This document shows, one piece after another, positions 31,768-41,495 of a stretch of 47,664 nt of DNA; position 1 is the first letter of the stretch, and each line of letters opens with the position of its first letter. A program made the position numbers and the translations under genes. The DNA is taken from positions 1 through 47,664 of the forward strand of contig CAYJDG010000013.1 in NCBI GenBank assembly GCA_964368875.1. The letters run 5' to 3'. The notes beneath the pieces were generated by a model that saw only the letters and a program-made list of their open reading frames with translations, was not told the DNA's origin and did not search any database. This DNA comes from CAYJDG01 sp964368875 (GTDB lineage Bacteria > Pseudomonadota > Alphaproteobacteria > Micavibrionales > Micavibrionaceae).

Positions 31768-33129
31768 ATGACCCACGCTTCCCACGCCAAACCGACCCTG
31801 TCCCGCAAAACCGGCCCCTTGAGCGGCCTTGTCCGGGTGCCGGGTGATAAATCCATCTCGCACCGCTCCCTGATGTTCGGTGCGCTGGCCGAGGGCGAAA
31901 CCATTATCAGCGGTCTTTTAACGGGCGAGGATGTCATCAATACCGCCCGGGCCATGCGGGCGCTTGGTGCGGAAATCACCGATGCCAAGGATGGGCTGTG
32001 GCGGGTGCAGGGTATCGGCGTGGGCAAACTCAAAGAGCCTGCGAACATCCTTGATATGGGCAACAGCGGCACCTCGACGCGCCTCCTTATGGGCATTGTC
32101 GGCAGCCACCCGATCACCGCTTTTTTCACCGGGGATGCCTCTCTGAACAAACGGCCCATGGGCCGGGTCATCACCCCGCTCGAAATGATGGGTGTGCGCT
32201 TTATGGCCCGCTCCGGCGGCAAACCACCACTTGCCATCCATGGCACAGGCGAAGCCAAAGGCATCAATTACAAACTTCCGGTTGCCTCGGCGCAGGTCAA
32301 ATCCGCGATCCTGCTCGCGGGTCTCAATGCCAAAGGCACCACAACGGTGATCGAAACCGAACCGACACGTGACCATTCGGAAAACATGTTGCGTCATTTC
32401 GGGGTCAATGTCGCAGTCGTGAAACTCGAAGACGGATCGGACTCTATTTCCGTCACCTCAGGACAGAAACTGCTCGGCTGCGCCGTCGATGTGCCGGGCG
32501 ATCCGAGCTCTGCGGCTTTCCCTGTTGTCGCCGCGCTGTTACAGCCGGGTTCCAGCATCACCATCCCGCGCGTCGGTATCAATCCGCGACGGATTGGACT
32601 CTATGAAACCCTGCTCGAAATGGGGGCAGAAATCAGTTTTGAGCGGAAAGTCGTCGAGGCCGGTGAACCGGTCGCGACCATCGTCGTCAAAGCCACCGGG
32701 CCGCTCAAGGGTGTCACAGTTCCTGCGGAACGTGTCCCGAGCATGATCGATGAATTCCCGATTCTGGCAATGGCTGCGGCCTGCGCCGAGGGCACCACCC
32801 GCATGACGGGTCTGGCCGAACTGCGCGTCAAAGAAAGCGACCGTCTGGCGATGGTCGCGAATGGCCTCAAAGCCTGCGGCGTGAACCTTGAAATGGGTGA
32901 GGACTGGCTGACCATTCATGGCACCGGCCAGCCACCGCAAGGCGGCGCAACGATTGAGACCGCCCTCGACCACCGCATCGCCATGAGCTTCCTCGTGCTT
33001 GGAACGGCCACCACCGAGCCAATCAAAGTCGATGATGCGAGCCCGATCGATACCAGCTTCCCCGGCTTTGCCGCGTTGATGAATGAGCTTGGCGCTGATA
33101 TCAGCGAGTCTCTGGATCTGGCCGAATGA
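31768..33129 (+). CDS. aroA: 3-phosphoshikimate 1-carboxyvinyltransferase (EPSP synthase)
   Basis: A 453-residue EPSP synthase of the shikimate pathway. Key segments are VPGDKSISHRSLMFGALAEG, DMGNSGTSTRLLMG, GDASLNKRPMGRVITPL, DVPGDPSSAAFPVVAALL, and AELRVKESDRLAMV with DHRIAMSFLVLG near the end. GDASL(N)KRPM and the length suggest the class II type often found in Alphaproteobacteria, though class assignment would need alignment. The stop overlaps the cmk start (ATGA). Confidence 0.95.
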   Translation: MTHASHAKPTLSRKTGPLSGLVRVPGDKSISHRSLMFGALAEGETIISGLLTGEDVINTARAMRALGAEITDAKDGLWRVQGIGVGKLKEPANILDMGNSGTSTRLLMGIVGSHPITAFFTGDASLNKRPMGRVITPLEMMGVRFMARSGGKPPLAIHGTGEAKGINYKLPVASAQVKSAILLAGLNAKGTTTVIETEPTRDHSENMLRHFGVNVAVVKLEDGSDSISVTSGQKLLGCAVDVPGDPSSAAFPVVAALLQPGSSITIPRVGINPRRIGLYETLLEMGAEISFERKVVEAGEPVATIVVKATGPLKGVTVPAERVPSMIDEFPILAMAAACAEGTTRMTGLAELRVKESDRLAMVANGLKACGVNLEMGEDWLTIHGTGQPPQGGATIETALDHRIAMSFLVLGTATTEPIKVDDASPIDTSFPGFAALMNELGADISESLDLAE

Positions 33130-33791
33130 CCCCGGTGATGGTGCCAGTCATCGCAATCGACGGCCCTTCGGCCAGCGGCAAGGGCACCCTCGCCCGCTCG
33201 CTCGCACAGGCTCTGGGTTTTGCCTATCTCGATACCGGGGCGATTTACCGTCTGGTCGCTAAAACCGTTCTTGCCACCGGGGGCAACCCTGATCAGGTCG
33301 CTGACTGCCTGACCGCCGCCCTGATGGTTAAAAACAGCTTTGCCCCAGCCCAGCTCGATGACCCGGCCCTGCGCACCGATGAAGTCGCGCAAGCAACCTC
33401 GCGTGCCTCGAAGCACCAGGAGGTCAGGACGCTGCTTCTGGGCCTCCAGCGCGACTTTGCCGCCCATCCCCCAGCCCCAGCCAAAGGCGCCGTGCTGGAT
33501 GGGCGCGATATCGGCACAGTTGTCTGCCCCAAGGCCGCTTTAAAGCTCTTTGTAACCGCAAGCCCCGAAATCCGGGCCGAGAGGCGCTTTAAAGAGTTGC
33601 AATTAAAGGGTTTTGCGACTACATATGACGCCGTTCTGAAGGATATGCACGAACGTGACGCCCGCGATAGCGGACGAAGCGCCGCGCCCCTCAAACCGGC
33701 GGAGGATGCCGTTCATTTCGACACCTCCGACCTGACGGCAGACAAGGCGCTCGAAAAGGCTTTGCATCTCGCCCGGCAGATCCCGGTCTGA
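33126..33791 (+). CDS. cmk: Cytidylate kinase
   Basis: A 221-residue (d)CMP kinase. The P-loop is AIDGPSASGKGTLARSLAQ, followed by FAYLDTGAIYRLVA and DGRDIGTVVCPKAALKLFVTAS, and ERDARDSGRSAAPLKPAEDAVHFDTS. It overlaps aroA by 4 bp and is 93 bp before rpsA: the aroA-cmk-rpsA order is the usual one. Confidence 0.95.
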   Translation: MTPVMVPVIAIDGPSASGKGTLARSLAQALGFAYLDTGAIYRLVAKTVLATGGNPDQVADCLTAALMVKNSFAPAQLDDPALRTDEVAQATSRASKHQEVRTLLLGLQRDFAAHPPAPAKGAVLDGRDIGTVVCPKAALKLFVTASPEIRAERRFKELQLKGFATTYDAVLKDMHERDARDSGRSAAPLKPAEDAVHFDTSDLTADKALEKALHLARQIPV

Positions 33792-33884
33792 AGTTTCTCT
33801 CAGAACATAACGGTACACTGCTGGATAACAGGTTTCGCACCACAGCAGTTCCTGCCGATTATATCTACGAAAAGGACTACCACT

Positions 33885-35678
33885 ATGGCTAAAGCCTCAA
33901 AAAATCTGATCGACAACGAAGACTCGAACGACTTCGCTTCGATGCTTCTCGAAACAGTTCAACCTAAAACCGGCTTCGCCGGCAAAGTCGTCAACGGACG
34001 CATCATCGCAGTACTCGATGACGTTGTCGTTGTAGACGTCGGCCTCAAATCTGAGGGCCGCATCCCTAAACGTGAATTCGGCATGCCGGGTCAAGACGCA
34101 GAAGTCCGCGTCGGCGATCAGGTAGAAGTATTCGTCGAGCGTATGGAAGACCGCGAAGGTTACACCGTACTGTCCCGCGAAAAAGCACGCCGCGAAGAAG
34201 TTTGGGTCGTACTTGAAAAACAATATAACGCCAAGGAACGTGTCACCGGGGTTATCTTCTCGCGTGTCAAAGGTGGCTTTACCGTCGATCTCGGCGGTGC
34301 CGTTGCCTTCTTGCCGGGTTCCCAGGTCGATATCCGCCCAGTGCGCGATGTCTCACCTCTGATGGGCACTCCACAGCCGTTCATGATCCTGAAAATGGAT
34401 CGCCAGCGTGGCAATATCGTCGTGTCGCGTCGTGCCGTTCTCGAAGAGAGCCGCGAAGCTTCACGTTCGGAACTGATGACGCAACTGCGCGAAGGTCAAG
34501 TTGTGACCGGCGTGGTCAAGAACATCACCGACTACGGTGCGTTCATTGATCTCGGCGGCGTCGACGGTCTTCTGCACGTAACCGACATCTCGTGGAAACG
34601 GGTTAATCACCCATCTGAATCCCTGTCCGTAGGTCAGAGCATTCAGGTGCAGATCATCCGTTACAACGAAGAAAACCAACGTATCTCTCTCGGCATGAAA
34701 CAGCTTGAGTCTGATCCGTGGGTCGAAGTTTCGGGCAAATACAAACCTGGCATGCAAACCAAAGGCCGGATCACGAACATCACCGACTACGGTGCATTCG
34801 TTGAACTGGAACCGGGTATCGAAGGTCTGGTACACGTTACTGAAATGTCATGGACGAAGAAAAACGTTCACCCGAACAAGATCGTTGCCACTTCGCAAGA
34901 AGTTGACGTTCAGGTTCTGGACATCGACATGGACAAACGCCGTATCTCTCTCGGTATCAAACAGATCCAGGAAAATCCTTGGACCCAGTTTGCCAAAGAC
35001 CATAAAGTCGACGACATCCTCGAAGGCGAAATCCGTAACATCACGGAATTCGGTCTCTTCGTTGGTATGCCTGGCGATATTGACGGCATGGTTCACCTCT
35101 CTGATGTGTCATGGGAAGATTCTTCTGAAGAAGCTCTCAAGGCCTACAAAAAAGGTGACGTCGTTAAGGTCAAGATCCTCGATGTTGACGCAGAGAAAGA
35201 ACGCGTTGCCCTCGGCATCAAACAACTTACCGAAGACAACTCCTCGGGCGCCATTGCTGGCGTTTCCAAAGGTCAGGTTGTTACCGGTACGGTTACTGCT
35301 GTCGATGACAAAGGGATCGAAGTTCAGATCAACGAGACCACGAAAGGCACTATCAAACGCGCCGATCTGTCCCGTGAACGTTCTGAACAGCGCCCTGACC
35401 GCTTCGCTGTTGGCGAAAAAGTCGATGCCAAAGTTATCGGCGTCGATGCCCGCAAGAAAATGGTCACGCTCTCGATCAAACAACGTGAAATCGACGAAGA
35501 CAAACAAGCGATGGCTGAATTCGGCTCTGCCGACTCAGGCGCGTCACTTGGCGACATTCTTGGTGCAGCCCTGAAAGGTGGCGCAGCTAAACCTGCCGCT
35601 GCTGAAGCAGAAGCCGCTCCTAAGAAAAAAGCGTCCAAGAAAAAAGACGACAGCGCTGAAGAGCCTGCCGCCGAATAG
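33885..35678 (+). CDS. rpsA: 30S ribosomal protein S1
   Basis: A 597-residue S1 with six S1 RNA-binding repeats, seen as the recurring GxVxxIxDYGAFVDLG...GLVHxSDxSW pattern (for example GVVKNITDYGAFIDLGGVDG, then GRITNITDYGAFVELEPGIE, then GEIRNITEFGLFVGMPGDID) and RISLGMKQ/RISLGIKQ ends. The last about 50 residues are Ala/Glu/Lys-rich. It has AAAGGA before the ATG and a strong terminator 24 bp after the stop. Its codon use is clearly more biased than that of its neighbours, as expected for a highly expressed gene. Confidence 0.97.
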   Translation: MAKASKNLIDNEDSNDFASMLLETVQPKTGFAGKVVNGRIIAVLDDVVVVDVGLKSEGRIPKREFGMPGQDAEVRVGDQVEVFVERMEDREGYTVLSREKARREEVWVVLEKQYNAKERVTGVIFSRVKGGFTVDLGGAVAFLPGSQVDIRPVRDVSPLMGTPQPFMILKMDRQRGNIVVSRRAVLEESREASRSELMTQLREGQVVTGVVKNITDYGAFIDLGGVDGLLHVTDISWKRVNHPSESLSVGQSIQVQIIRYNEENQRISLGMKQLESDPWVEVSGKYKPGMQTKGRITNITDYGAFVELEPGIEGLVHVTEMSWTKKNVHPNKIVATSQEVDVQVLDIDMDKRRISLGIKQIQENPWTQFAKDHKVDDILEGEIRNITEFGLFVGMPGDIDGMVHLSDVSWEDSSEEALKAYKKGDVVKVKILDVDAEKERVALGIKQLTEDNSSGAIAGVSKGQVVTGTVTAVDDKGIEVQINETTKGTIKRADLSRERSEQRPDRFAVGEKVDAKVIGVDARKKMVTLSIKQREIDEDKQAMAEFGSADSGASLGDILGAALKGGAAKPAAAEAEAAPKKKASKKKDDSAEEPAAE

Positions 35679-35702
35679 GACTTTGGTTCATATTCAAACA
35701 AA

Positions 35703-35731
35703 ACAGCCGGGCATGTCCCGGCTGTTTTTTT
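35703..35731 (+). terminator. Rho-independent terminator after rpsA
   Basis: A 9-bp stem (35703-35711 with 35717-35725), 5-nt loop CATGT, and a run of seven T. The distance to the stop of rpsA is 24 bp. Confidence 0.92.
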
Positions 35732-35747
35732 ATGCGCGATGATTTTT

Positions 35748-36704
35748 TTAAACGTTTTCCTTGGTCGGGAAAATTTGTGGCGGCAGGACGTCCTGCTTAC
35801 CGTCGCGGTCGCTGAGGCGCAGTTGGCGATTGAGCTGAACCGCCTGCGCCGTTTCATTGGTCTGGGCGGACAGGACGTTGAACGATTGGAGCAGCGAGAA
35901 TTCCGATGACGCGACATCGATCTGGCTGAAGGCGGCCTGATGGCTGATTTCCTGAATAAATTCTTCGGGCGTAATGTATTCGTCGATCTCGGCCCGCGCC
36001 TGGTCGATGCTCGACCCGCTGGCCATCAGATCGCGTTCTTCGATCGACGCATTCTTGACCATGCGTGCTTCAACCGCTTCGGCGCTCATGCCGCCTTCTT
36101 CGACAGGCTTCATCCCGCCAGCAGCGCCACCGGACGAATCCCCGCCGCTGCCATCTGCGCTATCACTGGTGCCGCCAAGATTTAGCCCGCCAGGTGTAGC
36201 TGGTCCAGTCGGTTTAGGCGGAACATATCTTGGTGAAGGGCCGAGCTGGAAGCGTTCGCGCCGCTCCTGATGCCGGTCCTCGAGTTTCTTCATGAGATCC
36301 GGGTCGGCAATATCAGTCGGTTCAATTTGACGGTTATAAAGACCCACGCGCAGGAAGAAAGCTTTCTTGCTCAGGTCGTTCTCGGCGGTATAGGAGACGG
36401 TCCCCGGAATGATCGAGCTGAACGGGGCAATAAAAATGAGTTTAAGTTTTTCGAGCCAGCTCTTTTTGACTTCTTCTTCAGCTTCGGCAATCGCTGCCTG
36501 CTCTTCAGGGGTTAGAGGCTTTGGCCCGCCGCCAGTTCCCTGCGCGTCGCCCCCGGCGCTGTCTTGGTCGGTATCACCGTTATCGGTGGTCTCGGTGGAC
36601 TTCTTCTTGCGGCCCTCTTTGACGTCAACCTCGTCCGCGTATGAGACGTATTCGTCCATATCGTGTGGCAGGTCATCAGGCATTTCGTCATCAGGCGCAG
36701 TCAT
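35748..36704 (-). CDS. Hypothetical protein at the end of the secretion operon
   Basis: A 318-residue acidic protein of low-complexity character. The N-terminal 100 residues are Asp/Glu/Gly/Ser-rich (MTAPDDEMPDDLPHDMDE), followed by a segment WLEKLKLIFIAPFSSIIPGTVSYTAENDLSKKAFFLRVG, a helical region DRHQERRERFQLGPSPRY, a Gly/Ser/Asp-rich linker and a C-terminal helical part (VASSEFSLLQSFNVLSAQT). No signal peptide, membrane helix or known domain is clear. It begins 9 bp after ppx on the same strand, so it is probably co-transcribed with the type I secretion genes. Confidence 0.65.
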   Translation of the reverse strand: MTAPDDEMPDDLPHDMDEYVSYADEVDVKEGRKKKSTETTDNGDTDQDSAGGDAQGTGGGPKPLTPEEQAAIAEAEEEVKKSWLEKLKLIFIAPFSSIIPGTVSYTAENDLSKKAFFLRVGLYNRQIEPTDIADPDLMKKLEDRHQERRERFQLGPSPRYVPPKPTGPATPGGLNLGGTSDSADGSGGDSSGGAAGGMKPVEEGGMSAEAVEARMVKNASIEERDLMASGSSIDQARAEIDEYITPEEFIQEISHQAAFSQIDVASSEFSLLQSFNVLSAQTNETAQAVQLNRQLRLSDRDGKQDVLPPQIFPTKENV

Positions 36705-36713
36705 AAGTAAAAC

Positions 36714-37625
36714 TTACACGTTTTGCTGAGTTTTGGTAGGGGGATGAAGCAAATCATAGACAATCCCGTCACGGATCCCGGCGAGAGACACCACCATCTG
36801 CGCTGGTTTGAGGACATCCAGAACCTGATGCAGAACCAGCGCTGAGATCGGTGCAAGGGCTGCGCGTTTTTCTTCAAAATCGTAGCGGCTACGCAGATAA
36901 TTGGGGGCGGCGCCTGCAATCTGCTCACAAAAACTCTTCATCTCCGCTGCGGGAATAGCGTAGCCTTGGAGTTTCTGCTCCGGCTGACCCTGTTCCTGAG
37001 CATAGGCCTGGGCCAGAGCCCGCCATGAACCGCCGATCGTGTGCAGCGCGGGTGCGTCGGCGTATAAAGGAGCCAGCTCTTGTAATCCAGCAGCAAGCTG
37101 GTCAGCGGCCCCTGCGCCCATCGCCATAGCGCGAAAGGCTCCATAGGGGCGGCTGATTGTTTCACTGATATGACCGTGCTCGATTTTTGCGAACTCAAGG
37201 CTGCCACCACCGAAATCGGCGACCAGCCCCTGCGCCTGCGGATCAAGGGCCAGCACACCGAGCGCTGCGTAACGAGCCTCTTCATGGCCGGAGATAATCC
37301 GAATATCCAACCCTGCTTCAGCAGAGACGCGTTGAATAAACTCTACCCCGTCTTCAGCATCACGCAATGCGGCTGTGCCAACAACATCCAGCCGGGTGAG
37401 GTTGTGGGCGCGCACGGCCCGACCATAGGCAATAAGACCAAGCAGAGCTTCATCTGCCCCCTCAGGATTCAGTTTTCCGGTCCGGTCGATATCCCGGGCG
37501 AGGCCGCAAAAAACTTTTTCGTTCACAAGCTGTAGCGGCGGAGACTTGTCTACATCAAAGACCACAAGCCGCACGGAGTTTGAGCCGATATCGATAACGC
37601 CATAAAGGGAGGAATCGCTCGCCAC
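36714..37625 (-). CDS. Ppx/GppA family phosphatase
   Basis: A 303-residue member of the exopolyphosphatase/pppGpp phosphatase family. ATPase-fold signatures are VIDIGSNSVRLVVFD, VVGTAALRDAED, DIRIISGHEEARYAALGVL and VADFGGGSLEFAKIE. It lacks the C-terminal HD-like region of E. coli Ppx and GppA and is the short form common in Alphaproteobacteria. It starts 4 bp after the HlyD-like gene and 9 bp before the unknown gene, in a secretion operon, which is unusual. Polyphosphate versus (p)ppGpp as substrate cannot be decided. Confidence 0.9.
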   Translation of the reverse strand: MASDSSLYGVIDIGSNSVRLVVFDVDKSPPLQLVNEKVFCGLARDIDRTGKLNPEGADEALLGLIAYGRAVRAHNLTRLDVVGTAALRDAEDGVEFIQRVSAEAGLDIRIISGHEEARYAALGVLALDPQAQGLVADFGGGSLEFAKIEHGHISETISRPYGAFRAMAMGAGAADQLAAGLQELAPLYADAPALHTIGGSWRALAQAYAQEQGQPEQKLQGYAIPAAEMKSFCEQIAGAAPNYLRSRYDFEEKRAALAPISALVLHQVLDVLKPAQMVVSLAGIRDGIVYDLLHPPTKTQQNV

Positions 37626-37629
37626 GACC

Positions 37630-39063
37630 TTATTTTTCGTTCATCGAGTTCTGCATGGTTTTCACAAACGGCTTGAGCAGATATTCCATGACCGTTTTAT
37701 GGCCTGTCAGAATATCAACTGTCGCGACCATGCCCGGCATGATCGGCAGGATTTCACCTTTGCGCTTGAGGCTATTCTCATCGGTGCGAACTTTAACCCG
37801 ATAAAAGCTTTCGCCTTTTTCGTTTTTGATCGTGTCGGCTGAAATATCGACGACTTTACCTTTGAGGCCGCCATAAATCGTAAAGTCATATGCCGTGATC
37901 TTGACCATGGCAGGCATATCAGGCCGCAGACGGGCGATGTCAGAAGGTTTGATCTTAGCCTCGACCAGCAGATTGTCATCCATCGGCACAATTTCAACAA
38001 TCGGATCACCCGGTTTTACAACGCCACCGACTGTATTGATCTTGAAATCCTTGATCGTGCCATTCACGGGTGATTTGATCTCCGTGCGGTCCTTGCGGTC
38101 TTCGAGCGCGCCGAGCGTTTCTTTGACCGTACTCATTTCGGCCATTTTGGTGGCAAGGTCGTTTTGCGACTGGGCAATCGTCGTGGTTTTTATTTCTGCG
38201 ATACGCGCTTGGGCTTCTGCAATCGCCCCATTGGCCCGGGGAATGGCTTCATAAACGCCGTTAAGTTCAGTTTGCTTCTCGCGAATACCGCGCTCAAGCT
38301 GGACCAGCTCTATCTGCGGAGCGGATCCGCGCGCGACCAACGGCTCAATCATGCTCTTTTCCTGACGGGAGAGTTTAATCACAGCCGCAAGGTCGGCTGC
38401 GCGTGTGGTCAGTTCACTCACTTCCTGTTTACGCTGAACCAGTTGTTCTTCCAGAACGCGGGTCTGCCCACGCAGCTTGTCCTGATTGGCACGGAAAGCA
38501 GCGAGTTCCTCGGTCACGCTTTTCGGAGCGCCCTTGATAACGTCAGGAGGGAATTCAACCGTAGCTTTTCCTTCGACCTCAGCCTGAAGACGCGTAATCG
38601 CGGCCATCAGACCAAGATAGCGAGCCTGATTGGAGCCAAAATCCGAATTGGCCCCGACATCTCGCAACCGCATGATCGGCTGATCTTTTTTGACGCTTTC
38701 GCCTTCATGGACGAAAAATTCATCGACGATCCCGCCTTCAAGGTTCTGGATGACCTGCACTTCTCCAGCAGGAATAATCTGGCCTTCGCCGCGGGCAGTT
38801 TCGTTCAGTTTTGCAAAACTTGCCCAAAGTACAAACACCACAAAGAACGCGAAAATAATGACCAAAAGCATATGACGGTGAAGAGGCATTTCATCATCGG
38901 TCATAAAATAGCGGTCGGCATAGGCTTCTATTTTTTCTTTGCGCTCCCGCATCCAGTCGCCCTGAACCGCAGCCCAGTCTTCGCTGCGATTCAGATCAAG
39001 ATCCTTAGGACCTGCCTTGGCAGGAGGTGGGGATTTTTTTGCGGGTGGTGTAGGTTGGTTCAT
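37630..39063 (-). CDS. Type I secretion membrane-fusion protein (HlyD/LapC family)
   Basis: A 477-residue adaptor. The N-terminal cytoplasmic tail (about 60 residues) is Pro/Lys-rich, then a membrane segment (HMLLVIIFAFFVVFVLWASFA), then the lipoyl-like half ARGEGQIIPAGEVQVIQNLEGGIVDEFFVHEGE, a long coiled coil (residues about 165-310), the second lipoyl half DRTEIKSPVNGTIKDFKINTVGG and C-terminal beta-barrel KITAYDFTIYGGLKGKVVDISAD. It links the ABC exporter to the TolC-like channel. It is 11 bp behind the ABC gene. Confidence 0.93.
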   Translation of the reverse strand: MNQPTPPAKKSPPPAKAGPKDLDLNRSEDWAAVQGDWMRERKEKIEAYADRYFMTDDEMPLHRHMLLVIIFAFFVVFVLWASFAKLNETARGEGQIIPAGEVQVIQNLEGGIVDEFFVHEGESVKKDQPIMRLRDVGANSDFGSNQARYLGLMAAITRLQAEVEGKATVEFPPDVIKGAPKSVTEELAAFRANQDKLRGQTRVLEEQLVQRKQEVSELTTRAADLAAVIKLSRQEKSMIEPLVARGSAPQIELVQLERGIREKQTELNGVYEAIPRANGAIAEAQARIAEIKTTTIAQSQNDLATKMAEMSTVKETLGALEDRKDRTEIKSPVNGTIKDFKINTVGGVVKPGDPIVEIVPMDDNLLVEAKIKPSDIARLRPDMPAMVKITAYDFTIYGGLKGKVVDISADTIKNEKGESFYRVKVRTDENSLKRKGEILPIMPGMVATVDILTGHKTVMEYLLKPFVKTMQNSMNEK

Positions 39064-39074
39064 GGCAGGATCTC

Positions 39075-41423
39075 CTATTCGCCTGTTTCGGCGCGGCCGC
39101 CACCAAACTGGCGGGCCTGCAATTTACGGATCACATCGTCTTTCGGCCCATAAGCAATGATGCGGCCTCGATCAATGAGAATAAGTTTATCGACGAGTTG
39201 TAACATCGACCCTTTGTGGGTGATAAGAATGGTTGTCTTACCTTCAGTCAAAACGCGCATGCGTTTCAGCAGGCGAAGTTCCGAAGCCGGGTCCATTGAG
39301 GCAGTTGGCTCATCAAGGATCATGACCGGGGGATCGTAGAGCAACGCCCGTGCAATCGCGACCGCCTGACGCTGACCACCGGACAACGCTTCGCCGCGCT
39401 CGCCGACTTGTGTATCCAGACCTTTTTCTGAATCACGCAGGAATTCCATGACGCCCGATAATTCGGCAGAGCGCAGGACTGCGCGATCAGGGGCAGTTTC
39501 ATGTCCCATGGTGATATTTTCACGGACCGAGCCATAGAAAAGATTCGGGCTTTGCTGAACTGCGCCGATGTTACGGCGCAGATCACCCGGCTCAAGCTGG
39601 CGCACATCCGTACCATCAAGAAGAATAGCGCCTGATTCCGGCTGATACAGATTGAGAAGCAGACGCTCAATGGTCGTTTTACCGGACCCAACAGCGCCGA
39701 TGATGCCGACGTGCTCTCCTGGCTCAACTGTAAAATTCAAATGATTGAGCGCAGGGTGCGTCTGGCCCGGATACTTGAACAGCACATCCCTGAATTCAAT
39801 TTTACCATGAATACGGGGAGCTGCGATAAAATGCTTATCTGTAGGGCGCTCGACCGGACGTTTCATCAGCTCTTCGAGCTGATGCAGGGCTTCCTTACTT
39901 TGGTTATAGCGAGTCAGCAAAGCAGCCACTTGTGAAATCGGTCCCAGTGCACGACCTACCAGAATAACTGAGGCGACCAGTGCACCCTGGGTAAGCATGG
40001 CATTACCAATCATATACGCGCCGGCAATCACGATCCCGATGGTTGTAATCTGCTGGATATACATCGAGAAGTTCGTTGCAAACGAGGCGACCTTTCTGTT
40101 TTTAACAGACGTCCGTGAACCTTTTTCAACGAGCTCTTCCCAACGGCGCTGAATGTGACCTTCGGCAGCCTGCGTCTTAATTGTTTCAAGGCCCGTGATC
40201 GTTTCAAACAGCAAGGCGTTCTTAAGCGCACTTTCATGCATCGATTGCTTGGTGATGCGTTTCATCGGCCCCTGTAATAACCAGCCGACCAACCCGACGA
40301 TCGGAATAGCGACGAGAGGAATAATCGCGAGCGGGCCCGCGATGACGGCAATGATGATGATGAAAAAAAGCGAGAATGGCAGATCGACTATTGCCGTCAT
40401 AGTTGCCGAGGTGAAGAAATCGCGGATCGTTTCGAATTCACGCATATTGCTGGCTAGCACACCGGCGCTAGCCGGGCGTGCAGACAAAGTCATACCAAGA
40501 AGCTGCTCGAAAAGTTTTGCTGAAATTTTGACATCTGCCTTACGGCCGGCGATATCCAGAAAATACGAGCGCATATTCTTCATCAGGAAATCGAACGAAT
40601 ATACGATCAGCGCCCCCAGAGAGAGCACCCAGAGAGTTTCGTATGCACTGTTAGGTATAACGCGGTCATAAACGTTCATGATATAGAGCGTCGACGCGAG
40701 CGCGAAGACGTTGATCATGACGGTCGCGATCACGACTTCCTGGTAAATCTTCCAGTTAGCTTTCAGTGAGCCCCAAAACCAATCACGTGCCGTATCAATT
40801 GAGGCTGGACCCGCGCGTTCATCGACACGTGCAACAGGGCGAACATAAAAAGCATAATGCGTATAAACTGGCTTAAGTTCAGACAGAGTCAGAAGGCGCT
40901 TATCGTCGGGACTTTCAGGGAACTGGACCAGAAATTTCGTTTCAGGGTGAACCTGCGCATCGCGACCCGGCTCTTTTTTAGGCGGGTGCTTATGGGGATA
41001 TTGCACTTCCCACAAAATACAGGCCTGTTTGTGTTCAAGCACAAGAATACATGGCAAGTTCGGCGCGATGGCGAGAGCTTCGAGCGTTCGCTCGGTCATC
41101 TTGGCGTTCAGATCAGCACGTGCGGCAGCCCGTTCAAACAAGGACGGAGTGATCCCAGTAGCCGGAATCGGCAACCCTGCAACCAGTGAGTTTTCACTGG
41201 TACGGCGGCCATAGTGACCAGCCAGTAAACGGAGACATTCTACAAGGGGGGAGCGGATCGCAACACGATCTGCTTCCAGCGGCCAGCTGTCAGGGTTGGG
41301 TTCAACCGCATTTGGCTCTGTGTCATAAGTTGGATATGCTGGTTCAGATCCTGCTCCATAGCCGTCGGCAGGCGCAGAACCTGCCTCCGCCGGATTTCCG
41401 ACGGGGGGTTTATCTTGGGTCAT
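39075..41423 (-). CDS. Type I secretion ABC exporter (LapB-like, C39-like domain)
   Basis: A 782-residue exporter. Residues about 50-210 form a C39-peptidase-like domain (SPLVECLRLLAGHYGRRTSENSLVAGLP, YTHYAFYVRP); the catalytic Cys motif of true C39 peptidases is missing, so it is a substrate-binding domain. Six membrane helices follow (VVIATVMINVFALASTLYIM; ETLWVLSLGALIVYSF; IAVIAGPLAIIPLVAIPIVG; MYIQQITTIGIVIAGAYMI...). The ATPase has Walker A GAVGSGKTTIE, signature LSGGQRQAVAIARAL and Walker B VMILDEPTAS. This is the LapB/LssB type that exports giant adhesins. It lies 72 bp after the TolC-like gene. Confidence 0.93.
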   Translation of the reverse strand: MTQDKPPVGNPAEAGSAPADGYGAGSEPAYPTYDTEPNAVEPNPDSWPLEADRVAIRSPLVECLRLLAGHYGRRTSENSLVAGLPIPATGITPSLFERAAARADLNAKMTERTLEALAIAPNLPCILVLEHKQACILWEVQYPHKHPPKKEPGRDAQVHPETKFLVQFPESPDDKRLLTLSELKPVYTHYAFYVRPVARVDERAGPASIDTARDWFWGSLKANWKIYQEVVIATVMINVFALASTLYIMNVYDRVIPNSAYETLWVLSLGALIVYSFDFLMKNMRSYFLDIAGRKADVKISAKLFEQLLGMTLSARPASAGVLASNMREFETIRDFFTSATMTAIVDLPFSLFFIIIIAVIAGPLAIIPLVAIPIVGLVGWLLQGPMKRITKQSMHESALKNALLFETITGLETIKTQAAEGHIQRRWEELVEKGSRTSVKNRKVASFATNFSMYIQQITTIGIVIAGAYMIGNAMLTQGALVASVILVGRALGPISQVAALLTRYNQSKEALHQLEELMKRPVERPTDKHFIAAPRIHGKIEFRDVLFKYPGQTHPALNHLNFTVEPGEHVGIIGAVGSGKTTIERLLLNLYQPESGAILLDGTDVRQLEPGDLRRNIGAVQQSPNLFYGSVRENITMGHETAPDRAVLRSAELSGVMEFLRDSEKGLDTQVGERGEALSGGQRQAVAIARALLYDPPVMILDEPTASMDPASELRLLKRMRVLTEGKTTILITHKGSMLQLVDKLILIDRGRIIAYGPKDDVIRKLQARQFGGGRAETGE

Positions 41424-41495
41424 ACTGACCGGCTTTCTGCAACGTCATAGCTGCACCGAGACGCGGCGGCCAGGCTGATCGGACGAGAGACCGGC

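Noticed and set aside
38164..39153. 329-residue plus-strand frame over the HlyD-like gene
   Set aside because: Antisense to a well-supported gene; sequence has no family features.
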